Positions 16,833 through 23,796 of a stretch of DNA of 41,671 nucleotides are shown piece by piece. Both the position numbers and the translations under genes were made by a program. A model generated the notes under the pieces. It made no database searches, was not told where the DNA came from, and saw only the letters and a program-made list of their open reading frames with translations. Every line of letters begins with the position of its first letter. Position 1 is the first letter of the stretch. The stretch is from Nocardiopsis suaedae (GTDB lineage Bacteria > Actinomycetota > Actinomycetes > Streptosporangiales > Streptosporangiaceae), in the NCBI RefSeq assembly GCF_027706745.1, contig NZ_JAQFWP010000066.1, forward strand, positions 1 to 41,671, in the 5' to 3' direction.

Positions 16833-17737
16833 CGGCGCTCCCTCAGCCTGGGGTTGAACACGCCCTCCAGCGCCCGCCCGCACAGGGTGAACGAGAGCGC
16901 GACCAGCGCGATGGCCAGGCCCGGCGGGACCATGTACCACCAGATGCCGGAGCTGATCGCCCCGGCGTTGCGTGCCTCCTGCAGGATGCCGCCCCAGGAG
17001 ATCGTCGACGGGTCGCCCAGGCCGAGGAAGGACAGGGTCGATTCCATCACGATCGCCTCGGCGACCAGCAGGGTGGTCTGGGCGAGCACCACCGGCATGA
17101 CGTTGGGCAGCACGTGCCGCTTCATCACGTGCAGGTGGCCGCCGCCCAGCGCACGCGCCCGCTCGATGAACGGGCGCGCCTCCACCGACAGGGTCTGGGC
17201 GCGCACCACGCGGGCGGTGGCGGGCCAGGCGGTCACGCCGATGGCGATGATGATGGTCAGGGTGCTGCGCTCCATGACCGCGGCCAGGGCCACCGCCACC
17301 ACCAGGGACGGCAGCACCAGGAACCAGTCGGTGACGCGCATCAGCACGTTGGAGGACCAGCCCCCGAAGTGCCCGGCGAGGATGCCGATGACCGTGCCCA
17401 GGGCCACCGACACGAACGCCGCCAGGAAGCCCACGGTCAGCGAGATCCGGGCGCCCCACACCACCATCGCCAGCACCGACCGCCCGAAGGCGTCGGTGCC
17501 CAGCCAGAACTCGCCGCTGGGCGCCTCGAACCGCCCGCCCGGCCCACCGGTGACCGCCAGCTCGGCGGAGTCGATGAACAGCGGCGCGCACAGCGCCGTC
17601 AGGGCGGCCGCGGCCAGCGCCGCCAGCCCGAACAGGCCCGCGCGGTTCTGGGCGTAGGTGCGGGCGAACTCCCCCCAGGCCGCGCGGCGCCGCGCCCACA
17701 GCAGCGCGCGGCGGGAGGGCGCCGCCGGGGCGCTCAC
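16829..17737 (-). CDS. ABC importer permease, DppC/OppC type
   Basis: The 302-residue channel subunit has a cytoplasmic Arg-rich start, about six membrane helices, the periplasmic FWLGTDAFGRSVLAMVVWGARISL segment diagnostic of DppC proteins, and the EAA loop FIERARALGGGHLHVMKRHVLPN near residues 185-207. It ends in the [11 protein letters not shown] tail. GTG is used as start and overlaps the upstream stop as GTGA. Confidence 0.92.
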   Translation of the reverse strand: MSAPAAPSRRALLWARRRAAWGEFARTYAQNRAGLFGLAALAAAALTALCAPLFIDSAELAVTGGPGGRFEAPSGEFWLGTDAFGRSVLAMVVWGARISLTVGFLAAFVSVALGTVIGILAGHFGGWSSNVLMRVTDWFLVLPSLVVAVALAAVMERSTLTIIIAIGVTAWPATARVVRAQTLSVEARPFIERARALGGGHLHVMKRHVLPNVMPVVLAQTTLLVAEAIVMESTLSFLGLGDPSTISWGGILQEARNAGAISSGIWWYMVPPGLAIALVALSFTLCGRALEGVFNPRLRERR

Positions 17738-18816
17738 GTGCGCACCCGGGGGTCGAGCAGCGGGTACACCAGGTCGGCCAGCAGGTTCATGACGATCACC
17801 GCGCTCGCGAACAGGACGAACAGCGCCTGGACCAGCGGGAGGTCGGGCACCCGCAGGCCGGAGTAGAACAGCGACCCCAGCCCGGGCCAGGCGAAGACGG
17901 TCTCGATGAGGATGACGCCGCCCATCACCCGCCCCAGGTTGAGGAAGATGAGGGTGACGGTGGGCAGCAGGGCGTTGGGCACCGCGTGGCGGCGCAGCAC
18001 CAGGGCGTCGCGCAGCCCTTTGGCGCGGGCGGTGGTCAGGTAGTCGGCCCCCATCTCGTCCAGCACCGAGGAGCGCATGATGAGCAGGTACTGGGCGTAG
18101 ACGACGGCGACCATGGTGGCCACCGGCAGCACCATGTGGTGGGCCACGTCCGCCGCGGACGCGAACCCGCCCTGCACCCCGGGGGTGGACATGCCCGAAG
18201 TGGGGAACAGGCCCGGCAGCCACCCCGCGCCCGAGGCCAGCACCACGATGAGCAGCAGCCCCAGCCAGAAGGAGGGCACCGACCACAGGGTGAGCGCCAC
18301 GGCGGTGGTGGCGCGGTCCCCCGCCGAGCCGCGGCGCCAGGCGGCCCGGGTGCCCAGGACCAGCCCGAGCAGGGCGGCCACGAGGGTCCCGGTCCCGGCG
18401 AGCAGCACGGTGGGGCCGATGCGCTCGGCGATGAGCTCGGCGACGGGCACCCGGTACTGGTAGGAGGTGCCGAAGTCGAACCTCAGCAGTCCCAGGCAGT
18501 AGTCGGTGAACTGCTGCCAGAGGGGCTTGTCCAGCCCGAACTGGCGGCGCAGCTCCTCCAGCTGCGCCACCGAGACCTCGCGGCCCTCGGTCATCGCGCG
18601 GACGGGGTCGCCGGGCAGGATGCGGAACAGGAAGAAGCTGGTGACCATCACGGCGACCAGGGAGACCACCGCGGTGAGCAGGCGGCCGCCCAGGTAGCGC
18701 AGGACGCGGGCGGCTCGGGAGGGACCGCCGGGCGCGGCGCCGGGGCCGGGTGCGCCCGGCTCTTCGGGCGGCGCGGCCGCGGCGGTCGCTGATCGGGTCA
18801 ACGCGGGCCCCTTCAC
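17734..18816 (-). CDS. ABC importer permease, DppB/OppB type
   Basis: The 360-residue channel subunit begins with an Ala/Pro/Gly-rich cytoplasmic tail of about 40 residues, then the DppB first helix (LLTAVVSLVAVMVTSFFLFRILPGDP), the following segment RRQFGLDKPLWQQFTDYCLGLLRFDFG, and the EAA loop MGADYLTTARAKGLRDALVLRRHAVPN. It ends LLDPRVRT. The GTG at 18814-18816 has no ribosome site; a TTG at 18799-18801 is preceded by AAGGGG at six bases and may be the true start. A stable hairpin lies in the 129-base gap to the upstream binding-protein gene. Confidence 0.9.
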   Translation of the reverse strand: MKGPALTRSATAAAAPPEEPGAPGPGAAPGGPSRAARVLRYLGGRLLTAVVSLVAVMVTSFFLFRILPGDPVRAMTEGREVSVAQLEELRRQFGLDKPLWQQFTDYCLGLLRFDFGTSYQYRVPVAELIAERIGPTVLLAGTGTLVAALLGLVLGTRAAWRRGSAGDRATTAVALTLWSVPSFWLGLLLIVVLASGAGWLPGLFPTSGMSTPGVQGGFASAADVAHHMVLPVATMVAVVYAQYLLIMRSSVLDEMGADYLTTARAKGLRDALVLRRHAVPNALLPTVTLIFLNLGRVMGGVILIETVFAWPGLGSLFYSGLRVPDLPLVQALFVLFASAVIVMNLLADLVYPLLDPRVRT

Positions 18817-18893
18817 TGGTCGGCGGGTCGGAGTCGGCGGGTGGTCGGCGGGGCGGGGCCGCGGGCGGGCGGCGGTTCCGCCGGGCGGGGCGC

Positions 18894-18925
18894 CCGGGGC
18901 GGCGGATCCCGCGCCGCCGCCCCGG
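18894..18925 (-). terminator. intercistronic hairpin between binding-protein and permease genes
   Basis: CCGGGGCGGCGG at 18894-18905 and its exact complement at 18914-18925 form a 12-bp GC stem with an 8-base loop and no T-run. Such hairpins between a solute-binding gene and its permease usually protect the upstream mRNA and reduce read-through, so that the binding protein is made in excess. Partial termination or 3' end stabilisation are both possible. Confidence 0.65.
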
Positions 18926-18945
18926 TCCGTGTCAGGGTCGGGCTC

Positions 18946-20820
18946 TCACTCCCGGTCCTCGGCGGTGGCCGCGCGGCGGCGCCACACCAGGAAGCCGCCG
19001 CCTCCGGCGACCACGGCGATGGCCGCGGCGATCGCGGCGATCACGCCGCCGGACAGGGAGCCGCCGCCCTGGCCGCCCTCGGCGGGCACGGCGGTGGAGA
19101 AGCTCCAGTGGCCGTCCTGGCCCCACAGGTTGCCGCCCGGGTCGGGCTGGACCTGCATGGAGGAGATCTGGTCGGAGCGGTAGGCCTCCATGGTGTTGGC
19201 GTAGGTCACGACGTTGACCACGGCCTCGTCGTAGAGCACGGCCTGCATCTGCTTGATGTACTCGGCCCGCTGGTCGGGGTCGTCCCAGGCGGCGAGCTGC
19301 TTGTCGTAGAGCTCGTCGTACTCCTCGTTGCAGAAGTAGGCGTCGCCGCGCATGGTGCCCGGCTCCTCGGGCAGCGCGTCGCAGGTGTGGATGCCCAGCA
19401 CGTAGTCGGGGTCGGGGTTGACCGACCAGCCCGTCCAGATGAGGTCGTACTCGGCGCTGTAGAGGGCGTCGCTGAGCACGCCGGGGTCGACGGTCTGGTT
19501 GTCCACCTCGATGCCGATGTCGGCCAGCCGCTCGACGAAGATCTTGCCCATGGCGACGTAGTCGGGGCGGTCGTTGTGGACGTGCATGCGCAGTTCGAGC
19601 CGGTCGCCGTCGGGTGAGGTGCGGACGCCGTCGTCGCCCGTCTCGTACCCGGCCTCGTCGAGCATCGCGTTGGCGGCGTCGACGTCGAAGTCGAGGCGCT
19701 CCTCGCCCTCGGGCTCCCAGTAGTAGCGGTCGTAGCGCGCGGGGATGTAGCCCTCGGCGGGCTCGGCGTAGCCGCCGTAGACCTTCTCGACCAGCTCGTC
19801 CTTGTCGATGGCCATCATGATGGCCTGGCGCAGGGTCTTGTCCTGGAGGGCCGGGTGGCCGTCGCCGAACTCCTCGCCGTCCTGGGTCTCGGCCCCGGGG
19901 TTGATGGTGAAGCCCTGGAACCGCTTGCCGGTGGCGTTGTTGACGCTGATGCCCTCCTGGCCCTCGAGGGAGTCGGCCTGGGCGGGGGTGAGCCCGGCGA
20001 CCAGCGACACCTCGCCCTTGCGCAGCGCCTCGACCTCGGCGTCCTTGTCGGCGAAGTAGCGGAAGACCAGCCGCTCGAACTCGGGGGCGCCCCGCCAGTA
20101 GTCGGGGTCGGCCTCCAGGGTGATCGACTGGTTGGGCTCGTGGCCGGTGATGGTGAAGGGGCCGCTGCCCACGACGGGGAAGTCCTCGTTGGTGAAGTCG
20201 CCGAAGTCGTCGACCTCGGACCACACGTGCTCGGGGACGATGGGCGCGTCCAGGGAGAGCATGGTGGCCTGCGGCTCTTCGAGCTCGATGCGCAGGGTGG
20301 AGTCGTCGACGGCGGTGACCGTCTCGAAGTTGGCCACGGCGTTGCCGTTGGCGGTGGCGGCCTCCTCGTCCTCCATCATCGCGGTGTAGGTGAAGGCGGG
20401 GTCCTCGGCGGTGACGGGTTCACCGTCGCTCCAGGTCATCCCCTCGCGGATGGTGAAGGTCCAGGTGAGGCCGTCCTCGGAGGTCTCCCAGGACTCGGCG
20501 ACGGCGCCGGTGGGCTCGTTGGTCTCGGCGTCGTAGGCGACCAGCGGCTCGTAGACCGACTTGTGGATGCTGGTGGAGATGAGCAGCTGGGCCAGGAACG
20601 GGTTGAGGGTGTCCACCGGCTGGGAGATGGCCACGGTCAGGGTGTCGCCCTCGGGGGAGGCGGCGTCGGCCGCGGCGGGTGCGGCCGCGCCCGCGGCCAG
20701 GGCCAGCGCGGCCGCGGCGGCGGCGCCGCGCAGGGCGGCCGGGCGCGGGCGGCCGGGGCCGCCGGGCCGCCGGGAGGGTCTGGAGGAGCGGGCCGGGATC
20801 GGGGGGAAAGCGGTGGGCAT
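18946..20820 (-). CDS. substrate-binding protein of a family 5 ABC importer, with C-terminal membrane anchor
   Basis: The 624-residue receptor has a Sec signal (Arg/Pro-rich start, then AAAAAALALAAGAAAPAAADAA) without a lipobox Cys. The body is SBP_bac_5: DTLTVAISQPVDTLNPFLAQ, then the EGMTWSDGEPVTAED region, VVGSGPFTITGHEPNQ, and KTLRQAIMMAIDKDELVEKVYGG. Near the end a Gly-rich linker leads to one membrane helix at about 592-613, followed by WRRRAATAEDRE. It would thus be held by a C-terminal helix, unlike the lipoprotein of the first operon. The ATG at 20818-20820 has AAGGGG nine bases upstream; a GTG at 20838 would add six residues. Confidence 0.9.
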   Translation of the reverse strand: MPTAFPPIPARSSRPSRRPGGPGRPRPAALRGAAAAAALALAAGAAAPAAADAASPEGDTLTVAISQPVDTLNPFLAQLLISTSIHKSVYEPLVAYDAETNEPTGAVAESWETSEDGLTWTFTIREGMTWSDGEPVTAEDPAFTYTAMMEDEEAATANGNAVANFETVTAVDDSTLRIELEEPQATMLSLDAPIVPEHVWSEVDDFGDFTNEDFPVVGSGPFTITGHEPNQSITLEADPDYWRGAPEFERLVFRYFADKDAEVEALRKGEVSLVAGLTPAQADSLEGQEGISVNNATGKRFQGFTINPGAETQDGEEFGDGHPALQDKTLRQAIMMAIDKDELVEKVYGGYAEPAEGYIPARYDRYYWEPEGEERLDFDVDAANAMLDEAGYETGDDGVRTSPDGDRLELRMHVHNDRPDYVAMGKIFVERLADIGIEVDNQTVDPGVLSDALYSAEYDLIWTGWSVNPDPDYVLGIHTCDALPEEPGTMRGDAYFCNEEYDELYDKQLAAWDDPDQRAEYIKQMQAVLYDEAVVNVVTYANTMEAYRSDQISSMQVQPDPGGNLWGQDGHWSFSTAVPAEGGQGGGSLSGGVIAAIAAAIAVVAGGGGFLVWRRRAATAEDRE

Positions 20821-20883
20821 GGTCGGCGACCCCTTCACGCTGGGAAAACGGGGGGACCTCGAACCGGGCGGCCGGTTGTTGGT

Positions 20884-20913
20884 TGTCTACCAGCGTGCAC
20901 AGAAAAGCGTCAA
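20884..20913 (-). promoter_or_regulatory. promoter of the second importer operon
   Basis: On the minus strand TTGACG (20908-20913) and TAGACA (20884-20889) are separated by 18 bases, a good match to the housekeeping sigma consensus. The -10 ends 63 bases upstream of the binding-protein ATG. This is the clearest -35/-10 pair in the window. Confidence 0.6.
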
Positions 20914-21058
20914 CGACTTACACCCTGACCGTCACAGGATGTTCACGATCTTCGGTTCCGGGTCCCCCCTCCCCCGCGGGCGCCATTTTCGGATCGGAGG
21001 AAACCGCACACCGAAACCGCCTTTTCCGGGCCGATTCGCCATGAATGACCGGGGCCGC

Positions 21059-21064
21059 TAGCGT
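21059..21064 (+). promoter_or_regulatory. -10 element for leaderless transcription of the membrane hydrolase gene
   Basis: TAGCGT is followed after eight bases by the ATG at 21073, with no ribosome site between. This is the layout of a leaderless actinobacterial transcript. Confidence 0.45.
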
Positions 21065-21072
21065 TGCCGCAC

Positions 21073-21786
21073 ATGATGGGGCACTCTCACGCGCTCAGCG
21101 GCGCGGTCGGCTGGATGGCACTGGTTCCCGTTCTCGACGGAACCGAGGTGCTGGGGATCACCTTCCACATGGGTCCCGGAGAGATCATCGCGGGCGCCCT
21201 GGTGTGCGCCGGGGCCGCGCTCGTCCCCGACCTGGACCACAAGAGCGCCACCATCACCCAGACCTACGGAATCCTCACCAAGACCCTGGGCGCCTTTCTG
21301 AACTGGGCGTTCGGCGGCCACCGCAACGGCACCCATTCCCTGCTGTTCGCGCTGCTCATGGGAGCGATCGCGCAGGGGACGACGCTCTGGTCGGAGATGG
21401 CCGCGCAGATCTTCGTGTTCCTGCTGGTCGGCATCGCCTTCAACGGCCTGGGCTTCGGCATGGACAAGAACCGGACCGCCTCGGGCGTCATCAACGCCAT
21501 GGTCACCGCCGGGATCACCCTGGCCCTGTACAGCGCGGGCACCGACTACACGTGGCTGGGCGCCGCGGTGGCCCTGGGCTGCCTGCTGCACTTCGCCGGG
21601 GACATCGCCACCCACATGGGGGTGCCGCTGCTGTGGCCGTTCACCGGCTACCGGGTGGGGCAGAACGTGGGCTTCAAGACCGACGGCAAGGTCGAGCGCA
21701 ACGTCGTCACCCCCGCGCTGACCATCGCGGTCGTGCTGTACGGGTTCTACCTGTTCGACTGGCCGGAGCTGCTCCCGCGCACCTGA
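21073..21786 (+). CDS. membrane-bound metal-dependent hydrolase, YdjM/DUF457 type
   Basis: The 237-residue protein has the family's metal-site motifs: MMGHSHALSGAVGW at the start, LVPDLDHKSATI near residue 57, GHRNGTHSLLF near 93 and HFAGDIATHMGVPLLWPF near 180. Between them lie four or five membrane helices. YdjM-type proteins are inner-membrane hydrolases of unknown substrate; the E. coli member is in the SOS regulon. The ATG at 21073 was chosen over a TTG at 21064 because the -10 TAGCGT includes that TTG. It is divergent from the second importer operon. Confidence 0.85.
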   Translation: MMGHSHALSGAVGWMALVPVLDGTEVLGITFHMGPGEIIAGALVCAGAALVPDLDHKSATITQTYGILTKTLGAFLNWAFGGHRNGTHSLLFALLMGAIAQGTTLWSEMAAQIFVFLLVGIAFNGLGFGMDKNRTASGVINAMVTAGITLALYSAGTDYTWLGAAVALGCLLHFAGDIATHMGVPLLWPFTGYRVGQNVGFKTDGKVERNVVTPALTIAVVLYGFYLFDWPELLPRT

Positions 21787-21798
21787 CCGGGCCCCCGA

Positions 21799-21804
21799 TA
21801 GCAT
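21799..21804 (+). promoter_or_regulatory. -10 element for leaderless transcription of the O-methyltransferase gene
   Basis: TAGCAT ends seven bases before the GTG at 21812. The ATG at 21803 lies inside this hexamer, which argues that the GTG is the real start. Confidence 0.45.
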
Positions 21805-21811
21805 GGCCGCC

Positions 21812-22477
21812 GTGACGCGAACCACGGAGTCCCTCACCCCGGAACTGTACGAATACCTGGTGGCGCACAGCGCCCCGGTCGACCCGGTGCTGCGCGACCT
21901 CGCCGAGGAGACGGCGCGGCTGTTCCCCGACAGCGTCGGCATGCAGATCGGCCCCGAGCAGGGCACGTTCATGACGATGGTCGCCCGCATGCTGCGGGCC
22001 CACGACGCGGTGGAGGTCGGCACCTTCACCGGCTACTCCTCCATCTGCCTCGCGCGCGGGCTGGACGCGCGCAACGGGTCCCTGCTGGCGTGCGACGTCA
22101 GCGAGGAGTGGACCGACGTGGCCCGCCGGTACTGGGACCTGGCCGGCGTGTCCGACCGGATCGAGCTGCGGCTGGGCCCGGCGCTGGAGACGCTGCAGGC
22201 GCTCCCCGGCTCCCGCGCCTTCGACCTCGCCTTCATCGACGCCGACAAGACCGGCTACGTGGGCTACTGGGAGGAACTGGTGCCGCGGATGCGGCCGGGC
22301 GGCATCATCCTGGTCGACAACACCCTCTCGCACGGGCGCGTGGTGGACCCCGCCGAGGACGCCCCGGCGGTGCAGGGCATCCGCGACTTCAACGACACGG
22401 CGCTGGCCGACGAGCGCACCGACGTGGTGCTGCTGCCCGTCGGGGACGGCCTGACCATGGCCCGCAAGAAGGACTGA
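21812..22477 (+). CDS. SAM-dependent O-methyltransferase, catechol/caffeoyl-CoA type
   Basis: The 221-residue class I methyltransferase follows the Methyltransf_3 pattern: SVGMQIGPEQGTFMTMVARML, the SAM loop VEVGTFTGYSSICLARGL, then FDLAFIDADKTGYVGYWE and GGIILVDNTLSHGRV, which together supply the Asp and Asn ligands for the divalent metal. The likely reaction is methyl transfer to a catechol-like hydroxyl; the natural acceptor is unknown. The start was placed at the GTG because the ATG nine bases earlier sits within the -10 TAGCAT. The gene starts 25 bases after the hydrolase stop but appears to have its own promoter. Confidence 0.9.
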   Translation: MTRTTESLTPELYEYLVAHSAPVDPVLRDLAEETARLFPDSVGMQIGPEQGTFMTMVARMLRAHDAVEVGTFTGYSSICLARGLDARNGSLLACDVSEEWTDVARRYWDLAGVSDRIELRLGPALETLQALPGSRAFDLAFIDADKTGYVGYWEELVPRMRPGGIILVDNTLSHGRVVDPAEDAPAVQGIRDFNDTALADERTDVVLLPVGDGLTMARKKD

Positions 22478-22545
22478 CCCCCCCTTCCCGGCGCCGGTCC
22501 TCCCCAGGATCGGCACTGCACCCGCGCACCGGCGGCCGCCTGCAG

Positions 22546-22551
22546 TACGCT
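22546..22551 (+). promoter_or_regulatory. -10 element for leaderless transcription of sbcD
   Basis: TACGCT is followed after eight bases by the ATG of sbcD at 22560. GGAA lies between but is too close to act as a ribosome site. Confidence 0.4.
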
Positions 22552-22559
22552 CCCGGAAC

Positions 22560-23711
22560 ATGCGGATCCTGCACACCTCCGACTGGCACCTGGGGCGCTC
22601 CTTCCACCGGGAGAACCTGCTGGACGCCCAGGCCGCCTTCATCGACCACCTCGTGGAGACCGTCCGCGCCGAGCGGGTCGACGCGGTGGCGGTCTCCGGC
22701 GACCTGTACGACCGGGCGCTGCCCCCGGTGGACGCGGTGCGCCTGCTCGACGAGGCGCTGCGCCGGATCCGCGGCACCGGGGCGCGGGCGGTGCTGATCA
22801 GCGGCAACCACGACTCCATGGCCCGGCTCGACTACGGGTCGGGCCTGTTCGACGCCGCGGGCGTGCACCTGCGCAGCTCCCTGGAGGGCGTGGGCGCGCC
22901 CGTGGTGCTCGACGACGCGCACGGGCCGGTGGCCTTCTACGGCATCCCCTACCTGGAGCCGGAGATCGCCCGGCGGCACTGGGGGCTGCAGGGGCGCGGC
23001 CACCCGGCGGTGCTCGGCCACGCCATGGACCTGGTCCGCGCCGACCTGGCCGAGCGGCCCCGGGGGACGCGGTCGGTGGTCCTCTCGCACGCGTTCGTGA
23101 CCGGGGGCGCGCCCTCCGACAGCGAGCGCGACATCGCGGTGGGCGGCGCGGCGCACGTGCCCGCCTCGCTCTTCGACGGCGCGGACTACGTGGCGCTGGG
23201 GCACCTGCACGGCCGCCAGCGCATGTCGGACCGGGTGCGCTACTCGGGCTCCCCGCTGGCCTACTCCTTCTCCGAGGAGCGCCACGTCAAGGGGTCCTGG
23301 CTGGTGGAGATCGACCGTTCGGGGGCGGTGCGCGCGGACTTCGCCGAGGCACCGGTGCCGCGCCCGCTCGCCCGCCTGTCCGGGCGGCTGGAGGACCTGG
23401 TCGCGGGGGCCGAGTGGGAGGGCTACACCGGGCACTGGCTCCAGGTGACGCTGACCGACCCGGTGCGGCCCGCGTTCCCGATGGACCGGCTGCGCGAGCG
23501 CTTCCCGCACGTGCTGAACCTGGAGTTCGCGCCCGAGGGGGCGCCCGACCGCGACGACCCGGAATGGGCGCGCGGGAACCGCGACCGGCCGGGGCCCGAG
23601 CTGGTCATGGACTTCGTGGACTGGGCGCGCGGCGAGGGCGCCTGCGACGAGGAGCAGGAGCTGGTGCAGGCCGCCTTCGAGGAGCTGCGCGCGCGGGAGG
23701 CGTCCGCCTGA
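22560..23711 (+). CDS. sbcD: exonuclease subunit SbcD
   Basis: The 383-residue protein is the Mre11-type nuclease of the SbcCD complex, which trims hairpins and double-strand ends. All calcineurin-like metal motifs are present: DWHLGRSF at 8-15, GDLYDRA near 48, GNHDS near 82, SHAF near 178 and GHLHGRQ near 216. The C-terminal part contains the SbcC-binding region. It partners with SbcC encoded 85 bases downstream. It appears to start from its own leaderless promoter after the methyltransferase gene. Confidence 0.95.
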   Translation: MRILHTSDWHLGRSFHRENLLDAQAAFIDHLVETVRAERVDAVAVSGDLYDRALPPVDAVRLLDEALRRIRGTGARAVLISGNHDSMARLDYGSGLFDAAGVHLRSSLEGVGAPVVLDDAHGPVAFYGIPYLEPEIARRHWGLQGRGHPAVLGHAMDLVRADLAERPRGTRSVVLSHAFVTGGAPSDSERDIAVGGAAHVPASLFDGADYVALGHLHGRQRMSDRVRYSGSPLAYSFSEERHVKGSWLVEIDRSGAVRADFAEAPVPRPLARLSGRLEDLVAGAEWEGYTGHWLQVTLTDPVRPAFPMDRLRERFPHVLNLEFAPEGAPDRDDPEWARGNRDRPGPELVMDFVDWARGEGACDEEQELVQAAFEELRAREASA

Positions 23712-23796
23712 TGCGACCGCCCGCCGTCACCGCCGCCCGTCCCTGCGCGGCCCCCTTCCCCACCGTTCCGCCCACCGCCCGGGAGACTCGTCCCTG

